A DNA stretch of 16,596 bases from Candidatus Eiseniibacteriota bacterium (GCA_903921835.1 CAIXRL010000844.1:1-16596), one strand, 5' to 3'; positions 7,346 to 15,932 are shown, counted from the stretch's first letter. Notes: generated by a model from the sequence alone, not told the origin. Numbers and translations are program-made.

Positions 7346-8395
7346 CTACGCCGCCGCGGCGCGCAGGCCGAGCGCGTGCCGCAGGATGAACGTGAGTCGC
7401 GCTTCGTAGCTGTACGCGTCGTCGATGCAGCGCCGCCGCCCGGCCTCGGCGATTCGGGCCCGCTCGTCCTCGTGCGCGAGGTAGTGGCGGCACTTCTCCA
7501 GCAGCTCGCGATCGTCCGAGAAGAACACCGCCTCGACGTCCTCGCGGAACAGCCGTCGGTGCTCGGCCGTGCGCTCGGCGAGCAGGAAGCCGCCGCAGGC
7601 CGGGATCTCGATGCTCCGCGTGGTCTGCAGGTCGCGATTCACGCGCCGGAGGAATCCCAGGTTGATGCGGAATGCCGACAGGGCGCGCGCGTAGTCGTCG
7701 TCCCACAGCGGCCGCCCCTCGACGCGCAGGCCTGGCGCGGCCTTCCAGCGCGGCCACGGGCCCCAGACGCGCACGGCGACGCCGTTGCGCGCGAGGTGCC
7801 GTATCGAGCGCTCGCGCGCGCCCTCCGGCCAGCCCACGAAGCCGACGTCGCCGCCGAAGCGCTCGCGGAGTTCCGGCGTCACGACGTGTGGACGGTGGAC
7901 GGCGGCGCTGTACGCCATGTCCACGAACAGCACGCTGCGCGCGCCCGCGGCCTCCAGCTCGGGCACGTTGAACGACTTCGTGGTCGCGAACAGATCGTAC
8001 AGCGGCACGCACCCGCGCCACGCCGGCGTCTGGTTGTGCGGGTTGAACATGTCGTCGCCGGAGTAGTTGACGAAGCGGGCCAGCGGCCAGCGCATGCGGA
8101 GCGCCCGCAGCGTTCCGGGCTCCACGGTGAGGCCCTTGTCCACCCAGACGACGTCCGGCGCGGGCGATGCCGGCCGCGCGAGCAGTCGCGCGTTGAGGTC
8201 CGAATCGTCGCGGTCGCCGAACAGCCGGCGGCGCACCCGCCAGGTGAAGGCGCGCTGGCGCGTCGCGAGATCCCCCGGGAGCTGGTCCACGCCGGTGACG
8301 CGGTGCCCGAGCTGCGCCAGCGCCTCGCGGCGCTGCAGGCAGGTCGAGCCGGCATTGAGCGGCCCGACGTACAGGATGCCGAGCGGCCCGCTCAC
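7346..8395 (-). CDS. CgeB-like glycosyltransferase
   Basis: This 349-residue protein resembles the CgeB/spore-maturation group of GT-B glycosyltransferases (Glyco_trans_1_2 C-terminal domain). The N-terminal GILYVGPLNAGSTCLQRREA (6-25) is a typical first Rossmann strand and loop. PDVVWVDKG (80-88) and FVNYSGDDMFNP (108-119) match the usual central blocks. The diagnostic C-terminal stretch is RSIEIPACGGFLLAER (260-275), followed by EDVEAVFFSDDRELLEK (285-301), where family members bind the donor nucleotide sugar. The start is GTG, overlapping the TGA of the polymerase gene by four bases (GTGA), with a GGGG run upstream as Shine-Dalgarno. Substrate is unknown. Its place between the polymerase and a GT4 enzyme indicates a repeat-unit glycosyltransferase. 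Confidence 0.88.
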   Translation of the reverse strand: MSGPLGILYVGPLNAGSTCLQRREALAQLGHRVTGVDQLPGDLATRQRAFTWRVRRRLFGDRDDSDLNARLLARPASPAPDVVWVDKGLTVEPGTLRALRMRWPLARFVNYSGDDMFNPHNQTPAWRGCVPLYDLFATTKSFNVPELEAAGARSVLFVDMAYSAAVHRPHVVTPELRERFGGDVGFVGWPEGARERSIRHLARNGVAVRVWGPWPRWKAAPGLRVEGRPLWDDDYARALSAFRINLGFLRRVNRDLQTTRSIEIPACGGFLLAERTAEHRRLFREDVEAVFFSDDRELLEKCRHYLAHEDERARIAEAGRRRCIDDAYSYEARLTFILRHALGLRAAAA

Positions 8396-9849
8396 GCGCG
8401 CACCCCGCCCGGCCCCGGGCTCCGTGTCCGTGCCGCGAGCAGACCGATCGCCAGCAGCGCGGGCAGCAGCTCGGTGAGCAGCGTCTCGAACTGCGAGGCG
8501 ATGCAGCCCTCCACGAGGTGAATGCCGACGATGAAAGTGTAGCCGTACAGGAGGATCCCGCCGGGCCCCGCCGTGGTCAGCACGCGGCCGGTTCGCATCG
8601 CGGTGCCGAGCAGCCAGCTGCCCACGAGCACGCCGGCGACGTGGAAGTTCAGGAACAGCTCGCCCGGAAGCGACGTCGAGACATAGGTCATGGCGCCCCA
8701 GCGCACGTCCGGCATGTACAGCGCCGGGAACTCCAGCCCAAAGCTGTCCGGTTTACCGGGCCAGATCGCGCGCGGGATCCAGAAGGTGCCCAGGTCGGCC
8801 AGGGTCGAGCCCCAGCGGAACGGCAGCGTCACCCCGGTGTGCTGGAGAATCAGCATGAAGCTGTCGGTGCCGTACGCGCGGTTGAAGACGTGCATCAGCG
8901 GCGCGGCGTCGTTCTGCAGGTAGGCGCCGAACGCCCACATCTGGGTCAGGCCCAGCGCACGATAGGCGTAGAAGAAGGGGAAGAGGGCGGAGAAGACCGC
9001 GAACGCCGTGACCACGTGCCAGAACGGGACGCGCCGCACGATGATGTTGCGGTACAGCCACGGCGCGAACAGCGTGCGCAGGAGGAGGAACTTGGAGCCG
9101 CTGACCAGGTAGATGGGCCCGCACAACCCCAGTCCCAGAACGAGGTAGTGCGTGAGGAAGCGACGATCGTTGCGCAGCAGCAGCCGCAGGATGTGCACGT
9201 GGAAGCCCACGACGGCGAACTCGGTGAGCGCGATCTGCCACCAGTGCCCGAGCGCCTCGTCGGTCCCCGCGGCCATGGGATTCGATGCCGCCTTCATGAA
9301 CCCGCCCAGGCTGTGGACGCGCATGACCGCGCCGGCGATGCCGAGCAGCACCAGCGCGACGGCGACGCGCGTGACCCGCGAGGACCTCCACGGGGCCGCG
9401 ACCGAGGGCAGGCGGCGCACCAGTGCGCGGGCCCAGTGCGGCGCCACGTTCGAGGCATAGCCCTCCTGCAGGGCAAAGAGCCCCAGCCCGGAGTAGAGCT
9501 GGCTCCAGCCCACGAGCTCGCGGAAGTGCGCGGTGCCCTTGTCGCCGAACTCGTCGAGGTACGGACTGTCCACCCACGACAACAGGCCGATGCCGCGCAC
9601 GAGCAGGGACAGGCCGTAGTAGAGCGTGAACAGGAGGACCGCGTCTCCGGCGTCGAGTCCCCTGCGGTACACGAACGAGCGCACGCAGAGCGCGGCGAAT
9701 CCGAGCGTCGTCCACCACACGAACGCGTCCACGGACAGCTCGCGCAGCACGAGCGCGACGCCCGAGCCGAGGGCGACGACGAGCCAGGCGAGCGGCGGCG
9801 TCCAGACGCGGGTTCCCGCCGGCGCGGCGGGGAGCGCGAGCGTGCTCAT
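8392..9849 (-). CDS. Wzy-like polysaccharide repeat-unit polymerase
   Basis: This is a 485-residue polytopic inner-membrane protein with roughly 11-12 hydrophobic segments, including about 19-38, 42-60, 69-90, 162-177, 206-226, 233-249, 276-296, 402-418, 430-448 and 455-473. The long loop between about 297 and 400 carries FRWGSTLADLGTFWIPRAIW (344-363), then PGKPDS and STSLPGELFLNFHVAG (391-406). This I-P-R-x-I-W-P-x-K-P pattern recurs in O-antigen polymerase (Wzy-type) proteins. Wzy joins flipped repeat units at their reducing end on the periplasmic face. The family diverges strongly, so assignment leans on topology, this loop and the neighbours Wzx, Wzz and OPX. An O-antigen ligase is the main alternative. 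The ATG overlaps the stop of the GT2 gene (ATGA), which fixes the start and rejects a long upstream extension. Confidence 0.87.
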   Translation of the reverse strand: MSTLALPAAPAGTRVWTPPLAWLVVALGSGVALVLRELSVDAFVWWTTLGFAALCVRSFVYRRGLDAGDAVLLFTLYYGLSLLVRGIGLLSWVDSPYLDEFGDKGTAHFRELVGWSQLYSGLGLFALQEGYASNVAPHWARALVRRLPSVAAPWRSSRVTRVAVALVLLGIAGAVMRVHSLGGFMKAASNPMAAGTDEALGHWWQIALTEFAVVGFHVHILRLLLRNDRRFLTHYLVLGLGLCGPIYLVSGSKFLLLRTLFAPWLYRNIIVRRVPFWHVVTAFAVFSALFPFFYAYRALGLTQMWAFGAYLQNDAAPLMHVFNRAYGTDSFMLILQHTGVTLPFRWGSTLADLGTFWIPRAIWPGKPDSFGLEFPALYMPDVRWGAMTYVSTSLPGELFLNFHVAGVLVGSWLLGTAMRTGRVLTTAGPGGILLYGYTFIVGIHLVEGCIASQFETLLTELLPALLAIGLLAARTRSPGPGGVRA

Positions 9850-10919
9850 GCCGCCTCGGCGTGAGGCGCGGCGTCGTCCGCCGGCGCCGGGTCGGGTTCG
9901 CGCGCGAGCAGCGCGGCCAGGAACCCGCCGCCGTACGCGGCGTGCATGACGGGAATCGCCAGCGGCAGCAACCAGGCCGCCGGGTCGCGTTTCGCGGCCA
10001 GCGTGGCCGAAGTCGCGAGCGCAAGGAACGCGGCGTAGGTCGCGGGCAGCACCGCGGCGCTCGCCCACGCGCCCGTGACGGCAGCGAGCGCGGTTCCGCC
10101 GGCGAGTCCCAGCAACAGGCCGGCCGGCGCCAGGTGGCGCGGGGAGGACGGCCAGCCGCCGCGGCGGCGAATCACGCGCACCTTCCAGAAGCCGTAGCCG
10201 AGGTACTGGCGCCACAGCCCCGCGAGCGTGGCGCGGCTCCAGTACTCCACCTCCTGGCCGGGCATCAGCCGGATGCGGCCGCCGGCGCGGTGCAGGCGAT
10301 CGCTCAGTTCGTCGTCCTGATTGCGCACCAGCGTCTCGTCGAACGGTCCGATCGCGGCGAACACCTCGCGACGCCAGACGCCGAAGGGCACGTGATCCAC
10401 CTCGCGCGCGTCGCGCGCCCAGCGGAAACTCGCCCCGCCCACTCCGAAACGCGAACTCATCGCCAGCGCGATGGCGCGCGCCATCGCGGTCTCGCCGGTC
10501 GCCCGCACGGGGCCGCCGGCGCACTCCGCGTCGCCCAGGCGGAGCACGGCGACACCCTCGCGGACGTAGCCCGCGGGCACGCGGCAGTGTCCGTCCACGC
10601 GCACGATGACGTCCCCGCGCGCCGCCGCGAGCGCGAGGTTGAGACCTGGTGCGACGTGGCGCGCGGGGTTGTCCAGGCGCCGCACGCGCGGGTCGCGCGC
10701 GGCGATGCGATCCACCTGCCCCGCGGTGTCGTCGTCCGAATCGCCGTCGGCCACGACGATCTCGAGCCGCTCGCGCGGCCAGTCCTGCGCGCGCACCGCG
10801 TCCAGTGCCCGCGCGACGTGCGCGCTCTCGTTGCGCACGGCCATCACCACCGTGACGAGCGGGTGCTCGGCCAGCGGGGGCAGCGCGGCGATCCGCTCGC
10901 GCAGGGTCGGGCTGTTCAC
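9846..10919 (-). CDS. GT2-family glycosyltransferase with C-terminal membrane helices (ExoA-like)
   Basis: This 357-residue GT-A fold enzyme resembles ExoA-type succinoglycan glycosyltransferases. The N-terminal VTVVMAVRNESAHVARAL (22-39) is the donor-binding start and VVADGDSDDDT (55-65) is the second nucleotide-binding loop. VRVDGHC (106-112) holds the D-x-H variant of the metal-binding DXD motif, as in ExoA relatives. NQDDELSDRLHRAGGRIRL (200-218) carries the catalytic acid dyad near Asp 203-Glu 204. RQYLGYGFWKVRVIRRRG (237-254) corresponds to the Q-x-x-R-W region. Three hydrophobic segments after about residue 264 anchor it in the inner membrane. The start is GTG in a GTGA overlap with the Wzx stop. 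It probably adds a hexose to the lipid-linked intermediate; the linkage is unknown. Confidence 0.93.
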   Translation of the reverse strand: MNSPTLRERIAALPPLAEHPLVTVVMAVRNESAHVARALDAVRAQDWPRERLEIVVADGDSDDDTAGQVDRIAARDPRVRRLDNPARHVAPGLNLALAAARGDVIVRVDGHCRVPAGYVREGVAVLRLGDAECAGGPVRATGETAMARAIALAMSSRFGVGGASFRWARDAREVDHVPFGVWRREVFAAIGPFDETLVRNQDDELSDRLHRAGGRIRLMPGQEVEYWSRATLAGLWRQYLGYGFWKVRVIRRRGGWPSSPRHLAPAGLLLGLAGGTALAAVTGAWASAAVLPATYAAFLALATSATLAAKRDPAAWLLPLAIPVMHAAYGGGFLAALLAREPDPAPADDAAPHAEAA

Positions 10920-12484
10920 GCGCCCCCGCTGGCGGGGTCGCGGGGCGTCCAGCGCAGCGCGCCGCCGGCGATCGCCGCCAGCACGTACGCGACCGCCGCG
11001 ATCACGAGTGACGGGAGCGCGGGCGCTCCCAGGGTCCGCGCACCGATCCAGCCCAGCGCGAGAAGCGCGTTGAGCGCGATCGGCAGGCGTGCGCGCAGGG
11101 CCATCGCGCCCCACGGCAGCAGGCCGCGGCAGATGATCGCGTAGCCGGCCACCGAGACGACGTAGGCGGCGAAGAGCGCCGCCGCCACGCCTGCGGGGCC
11201 GTGCGCAGGCACCCACGCGACGCCGAGCGTCACGAGCACGGCGAGCGCGATCGCGTTGACGCGTGCGCGCGCGACTTCGCGGCCCGTCGCGAGGCTGGTC
11301 TGTTCGAACAGCGCGCTGGCGGCGATCAGCGGCAGCACCACGGCCGCGATGCGCAGGGCGCCGGCGCCGCCCGCATAGCGCGCACCGAAGGCCAGCGTCA
11401 GGAGCTCGCGGGGCCAGAGCGCGAAGGCGAGCGCCGCGGGCAGGCCGAGCAGCAGCACGACGCCGCCCATCGAGGCCAGTGCCTCGCGGAAATCGCGCGC
11501 GCCGGGCTTCGAGCGCACGAGCACCGGCATCAGCGGCCACCACAGCACCGCGAAGACGTTCACGACCACGAGCAGGAAGCGGTAGCCGGCGCCGAACAGT
11601 CCCGCATCGGTGGGGGTCGCGAGGATGCCCACGATCAGCATCGGCGCCTGCACGCAGCCCATGCCGGCGATCGAGCCCAGCGAGAACACCGCCGAACGCC
11701 GCGCGTGCGCGCCCACGCCGGACGTCTCTCCGCGCCACGTGAACGCGTGCGCCGGGAGCAGACGCGCCAGCGTGACCACGGCCGAGACCGCGAACGAGGC
11801 GCCCCAGAGCCCCGCGGCGACGCCCGCCCCGGGATGGCGCGGCAGCCACAGCAGCGTGCCGGCGACCAGGGCCAGCCCGCCCGCGACGTTCGCCATGGCC
11901 AGTCCGCGGAAGTCCTCGCGGGCGCGCAGCGCCCAGTCCGGGAACGCGGCGTACGCCAGGAAGAAGACGGCGGCGCCCAGCAGTGCGCCGCGCATGTCGG
12001 ACGGCATCGGGGCGAAGCGGGCGGCCAGCACGAAGATCGTGGTGAGCGCGGCGGCGGCCGCGAGACGCATGAGCAGGATGCGGCCCTTGAGGCGCCGCGC
12101 CGAGCCGGGATCGTGCACCCGCACACGCGCGACCTCGCGCGTGGCGTAACCGGAGTTGGCGACCGCGTCACCGGCGAGCCAGGCGTACTGAGCGAGCGCG
12201 AGCGCGAACGAGAAGCGCCCGAACGCGGACACGGGCAGCGCACGAGCGCACGCGAACGCGAGCCAGAGCGAAGCGCCGCGGGCCGTGAGCTCCGAGGCGG
12301 CATTCCACGCGAGGTTGCCCGCGAGGCGGCGGGCCCATGGCTCATGCGCGTCGGCGGCGGAGGGATGGGGCGAGCCGGTGGCATCGGCGGACGCGCCCGG
12401 GACCAGGTGCACTCCGGGGGCCGATGCCTCCGGGATGCTCTCGTCCTCCCGCGCGGCGGCCGCGTTCGCGCCCGTCACGCTCAC
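10916..12484 (-). CDS. Wzx-type repeat-unit flippase (MOP superfamily)
   Basis: This 522-residue integral membrane protein has about 12-14 hydrophobic helices and no large soluble domain, as in the polysaccharide-transporter branch of the MOP superfamily. It would move undecaprenyl-diphosphate repeat units from the inner to the outer leaflet of the cytoplasmic membrane. The first helix region reads LAGNLAWNAASELTARGASL (54-73), then ARALPVSAFGRFSFALALAQ, the classic Wzx opening. A fairly polar N-terminal tail of about 50 residues (alanine- and serine-rich, with several acids) precedes the first helix and is unusual; a later start is possible but no better ribosome binding site is visible. The GTG start overlaps the Wzz stop by four bases (GTGA), and the stop overlaps the GT2 start in the same way. 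Confidence 0.92.
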   Translation of the reverse strand: MSVTGANAAAAREDESIPEASAPGVHLVPGASADATGSPHPSAADAHEPWARRLAGNLAWNAASELTARGASLWLAFACARALPVSAFGRFSFALALAQYAWLAGDAVANSGYATREVARVRVHDPGSARRLKGRILLMRLAAAAALTTIFVLAARFAPMPSDMRGALLGAAVFFLAYAAFPDWALRAREDFRGLAMANVAGGLALVAGTLLWLPRHPGAGVAAGLWGASFAVSAVVTLARLLPAHAFTWRGETSGVGAHARRSAVFSLGSIAGMGCVQAPMLIVGILATPTDAGLFGAGYRFLLVVVNVFAVLWWPLMPVLVRSKPGARDFREALASMGGVVLLLGLPAALAFALWPRELLTLAFGARYAGGAGALRIAAVVLPLIAASALFEQTSLATGREVARARVNAIALAVLVTLGVAWVPAHGPAGVAAALFAAYVVSVAGYAIICRGLLPWGAMALRARLPIALNALLALGWIGARTLGAPALPSLVIAAVAYVLAAIAGGALRWTPRDPASGGA

Positions 12485-13494
12485 GCAGCCTCCGCCCGCT
12501 CCACCGGGACCTTGAATGCGCGCCTCGGCCACGCGAACGCGATGCCCAGGACCAGCCCGAGCAGCAGGCCCGCGGCCGCCATCGGGGCGCGTCGGGGTGA
12601 CGAGCGGAACGCGGGCGGTTGCGAGGCGTCGAGTACGTTGAGCACGGGCACGTCGCGGTTCTCGTCCACGCGCGCCATCTCGTACTCGCGCAGGAGGGCG
12701 ATCGTGACCTCCTCGCGCGCGCGCAGGTCGCGCACGAAGCGCGCCTGCTGCAGGCTGAGTCGGGGCGAATCCTCGACGTGACGATTGACCTCCCGGAAGC
12801 TCTCCAGTGCCGCCTCGGCGCGCGCGAGTTCGGTGCGCGACGATTCCAGCCGCGTCTCGATGAAGCGGCGGTTGGCGCCGGCCTGGGTCATGAGCGCGTG
12901 CATGACCAGGTCCTGCAGGGCCGTGGCCGCGGCGTTCGCCACCGCCGACGCCAGCACGGGGTCGCGATCGCTCACCGACAGTCGGAGCAGGTTGGTGCGC
13001 CGGTCCAGCGAGATGTCGAGCCGTTTGCGAAGCTCGCGCACCGCCAGGTCGAGGCGTTGCGGCGAGGGCTTGCCGTGCTCGAGGTATTCCTCCAGCCGCA
13101 CCGTGCCGCCGCGCCGGGAGGGGAAGTGCGATGCCAGCAGACCCTCGATCAGCCGCCGGCTCCGCAGGATGTCGGGGTAGGTGAGCGCGTTGCTCGCGCC
13201 GCCGCCGGCGCCGATGCCCATGAGCTGCGCGGAGAGCCCGAGCTGGTCGAGCGTCGAACTCCCGCTCTGCTTCGGCGCCTCGAGCAGCGAGATGTCCGCC
13301 ACGTAGACCGGCGGCAGCACGAACGAGACGAGCAGCAGCAGCACCGCGCCGCCGACGCTCCAGGCGGCGATCGGGAGGCGGCGCTCCCAGAGCGCGCCCG
13401 CCATGTCGCGCAGCCCGGGGCCGTTCTCGGCGGGCGAGTCCTCCATGAAGCCGGGGCGCTGCGGCGGCACGGCGGGAAGCAGGGTCGGATTCAT
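12481..13494 (-). CDS. Wzz-type chain-length determinant / polysaccharide co-polymerase, no kinase domain
   Basis: This 337-residue protein has two membrane helices (about 41-60 and 304-322) flanking a periplasmic domain, the layout of Wzz/PCP proteins that set polymer length and contact the OPX channel. After the first helix, VLPPVYVADISLLEAPKQSG matches the PCP start and YPDILRSRRLIEGLLASHFP (106-125) the conserved Wzz segment. Residues about 195-280 form a charged coiled coil, and NVLDASQPPAFRSSPRRAP (286-304) is the proline-rich motif before the second helix. The cytoplasmic tail is only about 15 residues, with no Walker A motif or tyrosine cluster, so this is not a BY-kinase fusion. The ATG overlaps the OPX stop (ATGA), fixing the start. 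The N-terminal 35 residues are cytoplasmic and proline-rich. Confidence 0.93.
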   Translation of the reverse strand: MNPTLLPAVPPQRPGFMEDSPAENGPGLRDMAGALWERRLPIAAWSVGGAVLLLLVSFVLPPVYVADISLLEAPKQSGSSTLDQLGLSAQLMGIGAGGGASNALTYPDILRSRRLIEGLLASHFPSRRGGTVRLEEYLEHGKPSPQRLDLAVRELRKRLDISLDRRTNLLRLSVSDRDPVLASAVANAAATALQDLVMHALMTQAGANRRFIETRLESSRTELARAEAALESFREVNRHVEDSPRLSLQQARFVRDLRAREEVTIALLREYEMARVDENRDVPVLNVLDASQPPAFRSSPRRAPMAAAGLLLGLVLGIAFAWPRRAFKVPVERAEAA

Positions 13495-15860
13495 TTTCCG
13501 CTCTGGTGCACGAGGTACATGGTGGTCGCCATGCTGGCGAGAACGCTCATCAGTGTGGCGAAGTCCTTGAAGTGGTCGCGCGGTTCGTCCAGTTGCCGCG
13601 CCGGCACCAGGACACGGCTGCCGGGTTCGGGCTGTCCGTGGCGGCGTACGCTGCCATTGGGCGCGATCACGACGACGTTGTGCCGGTCGGCGTCCTGCCG
13701 GTAGCCGCTCGCCTGGGTGACGTAGAAGCCCACTCCCGCGCCCTGCTGCCACAGCGCGGTCACCGGCGTCAGCACCGCTCCCACGATCTGCACCGTGGGC
13801 GTGAATCTCGGTACGCGGAGCACGTCGCCGGACTGCACCGCAAGGTTGTACGGGTCATCCGACCTGCGCAGCGCCCGCGGCAGGTCCACCGCCAGCGCCG
13901 CATGGCCCTGGCGCGTGAACGTGGCGCCGCGCGGGTAGGCAAGCGTGGTGAGCCCGCCGGCGCGACGCACGAGATCGCTGACGCGTTCGTCGCGGCGCAT
14001 GATCGCGTAGGCGCCGGGAAAGCGGACCTCGCCCTCCACCGTCACGAACGTCGGCTCGGAGTAGGTCGGGTCCCGCCGGATGAACACGGCATCGTGCGGT
14101 TGCAGGCGCAGCGAGGCGGCCGCCGGCGCCTGCGCGAGGTCGCGCTCCAGCGCCACCTGCAGCGTCTCGGCCAGCGCTGTCGTGCCGGCCAGAGCCGTGC
14201 CCGTGGTCACGCGCGCGACCTCCGCCCGCTGGGGATCGGCGTCGTCCGTGAAGCCGCCGGCCTTCATGAGCAGATCCGCGAGCGTCATGCCGTCGAGCAG
14301 TTCGTACGTTCCGGGCTCGCGCACGTTGCCGTGCACGGTGACACTCTGGCGTTCCTTGAGATCCCAGACGGAGCGCACGGTCACGACGTCCTGCGTGTGC
14401 AGCGGCAGGTTGTCGGTCTCCGCGCCACGCAGCGCCGCGGAGGGCACGAACCGCAGCGCCAGCCGGCTGCTGTCGGCCAGGGTGCGGGTGAGCAGCGCGT
14501 TGTCGCCGTAGGCATCGCTGGTCAGGCCGCCCGCCATCGCGATGAGGTCCGCGGCGCGCATTCCCGGACGGTACTCGTAGCGCCCGGGACGCGCGACACC
14601 GTGTCCGCTGATCTCGACCACGTTGGCGCGCCGCTCCGACAGCGCGAACAGCGTGAGCACGTCGTCGTCGTTCACGGCCACGTCGCGGCTCGAATCGGCG
14701 AGCACGTCCTGCAGCCGCACGTCCACGGCCACGCGGCCCTGGCCGGGAAGGCTGTCCCGCCACGCCGGGGGCGTGACGCGGTCGATCTGGGCGTGCAGTA
14801 GCTCCGCTTCCGAAAGCGGGCCACCCGCGAGCTTCACGAGCGCGGCGAGCTGTTCGCCCTCGCGGAGCTCGTACAGGGCGGGCCGGCGGACGGGGCCGCG
14901 GACCTCGGCGCGTCGCAAAGCCGCGGGCACGAACACCACGTCACCGTTCTGCAATCGCGCGACACGGGTGGCGTCCCCGCCCAGGATCACGTCGTACAGG
15001 TCGACGCTCGCGGCCACGTGTCCGCCGCGCATGATGCGCACGTCGCGCAGCGAGCCGTCGCGCGACGGGCCTCCCGCCGCGTAGAGCGCGTTCAGCACAC
15101 GCGAGACCGAGCTGAGCGTGTAGCAGCCGGGGCGGACCACCTGGCCGAGAAGGAAGACCTGGATGGTGCGCAGGCGGCCCAGCGAAAGGCCCAGGTAGGT
15201 CGTCGAATGCTGGCCCGCCGGACGCAGCCCGGAGTAGGCGTGCGCGAGCGCGCCGCGAATGCGGGCGCGGGCTTCCTCCAGCGTGAGGCTTTGCACGCTC
15301 ACCTGGCCCACGTCGGGTACCGTGACGAGGCCCTCGCGGCTCACCGGCAGCGTGAGCGAGAGCTGGTCGTCGCCCCACAGCGTCAGCGCCAGCTCGTCGC
15401 CTGGGCCGAGCGGGTACTCGGCGTCCACGGGTCCGTAGCTCAGCGGCTCGAACGTGGTCGGGGACCAGCGGAAGATTTCGAAGCCGAACGGCTCGGGCTT
15501 GCGCGAAGCGTGCGTCGCGATGCTGTCCGGCTTCGCGCGCCCGTCGGGCGCCGGCGCGGTCGCCGCTTCGGGCGTGCGCGGCGCTTCGGGCGCGGGCTCG
15601 ACAGCGCGGTGCGCGGGACGCGTGAGCGCCTCGATCGCGGCGTCGATTTCCCCGGATGACTGCCCCGCGTCCTTCAGCTTCTGGCGCAGTTCGTCCGGGT
15701 TGGTTGCGCTCGCGCCGCTGCCGGCGAGGAGGGTCTTCACCTGCGACACGGTCTCGCCGCTGGGCGCGGTGGTGTCGTAGGCGCGTGCGGGGACGGAGAG
15801 CAGCATGATCGCGAGCAGCGTGCCCGCGAGCGTCGTGAAGCGTCGGCTCGTGCGCGTCAA
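13491..15860 (-). CDS. Outer-membrane polysaccharide export protein (OPX/Wza-like), multi-SLBB
   Basis: This is a 789-residue OPX protein, about twice the size of E. coli Wza. It has a Sec signal peptide (residues 1-27, hydrophobic core LAGTLLAIMLLSV, likely cut after ARA), a low-complexity Pro/Ala linker (about 82-122), and a polysaccharide export domain (about 148-225) starting YPLGPGDELALTLWGDDQL. Six SLBB-like repeats follow, beginning near 234, 317, 415, 507, 605 and 689, each with a G-x-V-x-x-P-G-x-Y-type turn (LGQVVRPGCYTL, VHGNVREPGTYEL, VEGEVRFPGAYAI). A hydrophobic C-terminal helix at about 765-785 may cross the outer membrane, as in Wza. No lipobox cysteine is present. The start is TTG with GAGGGG six bases upstream; the ATG at 16100 would bury the signal peptide 80 residues inside. 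It heads the leftward block and overlaps wzz by four bases. Confidence 0.93.
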   Translation of the reverse strand: MTRTSRRFTTLAGTLLAIMLLSVPARAYDTTAPSGETVSQVKTLLAGSGASATNPDELRQKLKDAGQSSGEIDAAIEALTRPAHRAVEPAPEAPRTPEAATAPAPDGRAKPDSIATHASRKPEPFGFEIFRWSPTTFEPLSYGPVDAEYPLGPGDELALTLWGDDQLSLTLPVSREGLVTVPDVGQVSVQSLTLEEARARIRGALAHAYSGLRPAGQHSTTYLGLSLGRLRTIQVFLLGQVVRPGCYTLSSVSRVLNALYAAGGPSRDGSLRDVRIMRGGHVAASVDLYDVILGGDATRVARLQNGDVVFVPAALRRAEVRGPVRRPALYELREGEQLAALVKLAGGPLSEAELLHAQIDRVTPPAWRDSLPGQGRVAVDVRLQDVLADSSRDVAVNDDDVLTLFALSERRANVVEISGHGVARPGRYEYRPGMRAADLIAMAGGLTSDAYGDNALLTRTLADSSRLALRFVPSAALRGAETDNLPLHTQDVVTVRSVWDLKERQSVTVHGNVREPGTYELLDGMTLADLLMKAGGFTDDADPQRAEVARVTTGTALAGTTALAETLQVALERDLAQAPAAASLRLQPHDAVFIRRDPTYSEPTFVTVEGEVRFPGAYAIMRRDERVSDLVRRAGGLTTLAYPRGATFTRQGHAALAVDLPRALRRSDDPYNLAVQSGDVLRVPRFTPTVQIVGAVLTPVTALWQQGAGVGFYVTQASGYRQDADRHNVVVIAPNGSVRRHGQPEPGSRVLVPARQLDEPRDHFKDFATLMSVLASMATTMYLVHQSGK

Positions 15861-15866
15861 GGCGAA

Positions 15867-15872
15867 CCCCTC
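15867..15872 (-). promoter_or_regulatory. Ribosome binding site deciding a TTG start for the OPX gene
   Basis: The leftward strand reads GAGGGG, six bases before TTG. This start places the signal peptide at the extreme N terminus, which upstream in-frame GTG (near 15911) or ATG (16100) codons do not. Confidence 0.65.
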
Positions 15873-15932
15873 GGAGACCGCCGCATCCTGCGGCCGGTTG
15901 TTGGAATCCACGCGGAGGAGTGTCCGCGCGGC

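Noticed and set aside
7376..12781. Series of long rightward open frames opposite the leftward glycosyltransferase, polymerase and flippase genes
   Set aside because: All are mirror frames of recognised genes, are rich in Arg/Ala/Gln/His, and have no recognisable motif.
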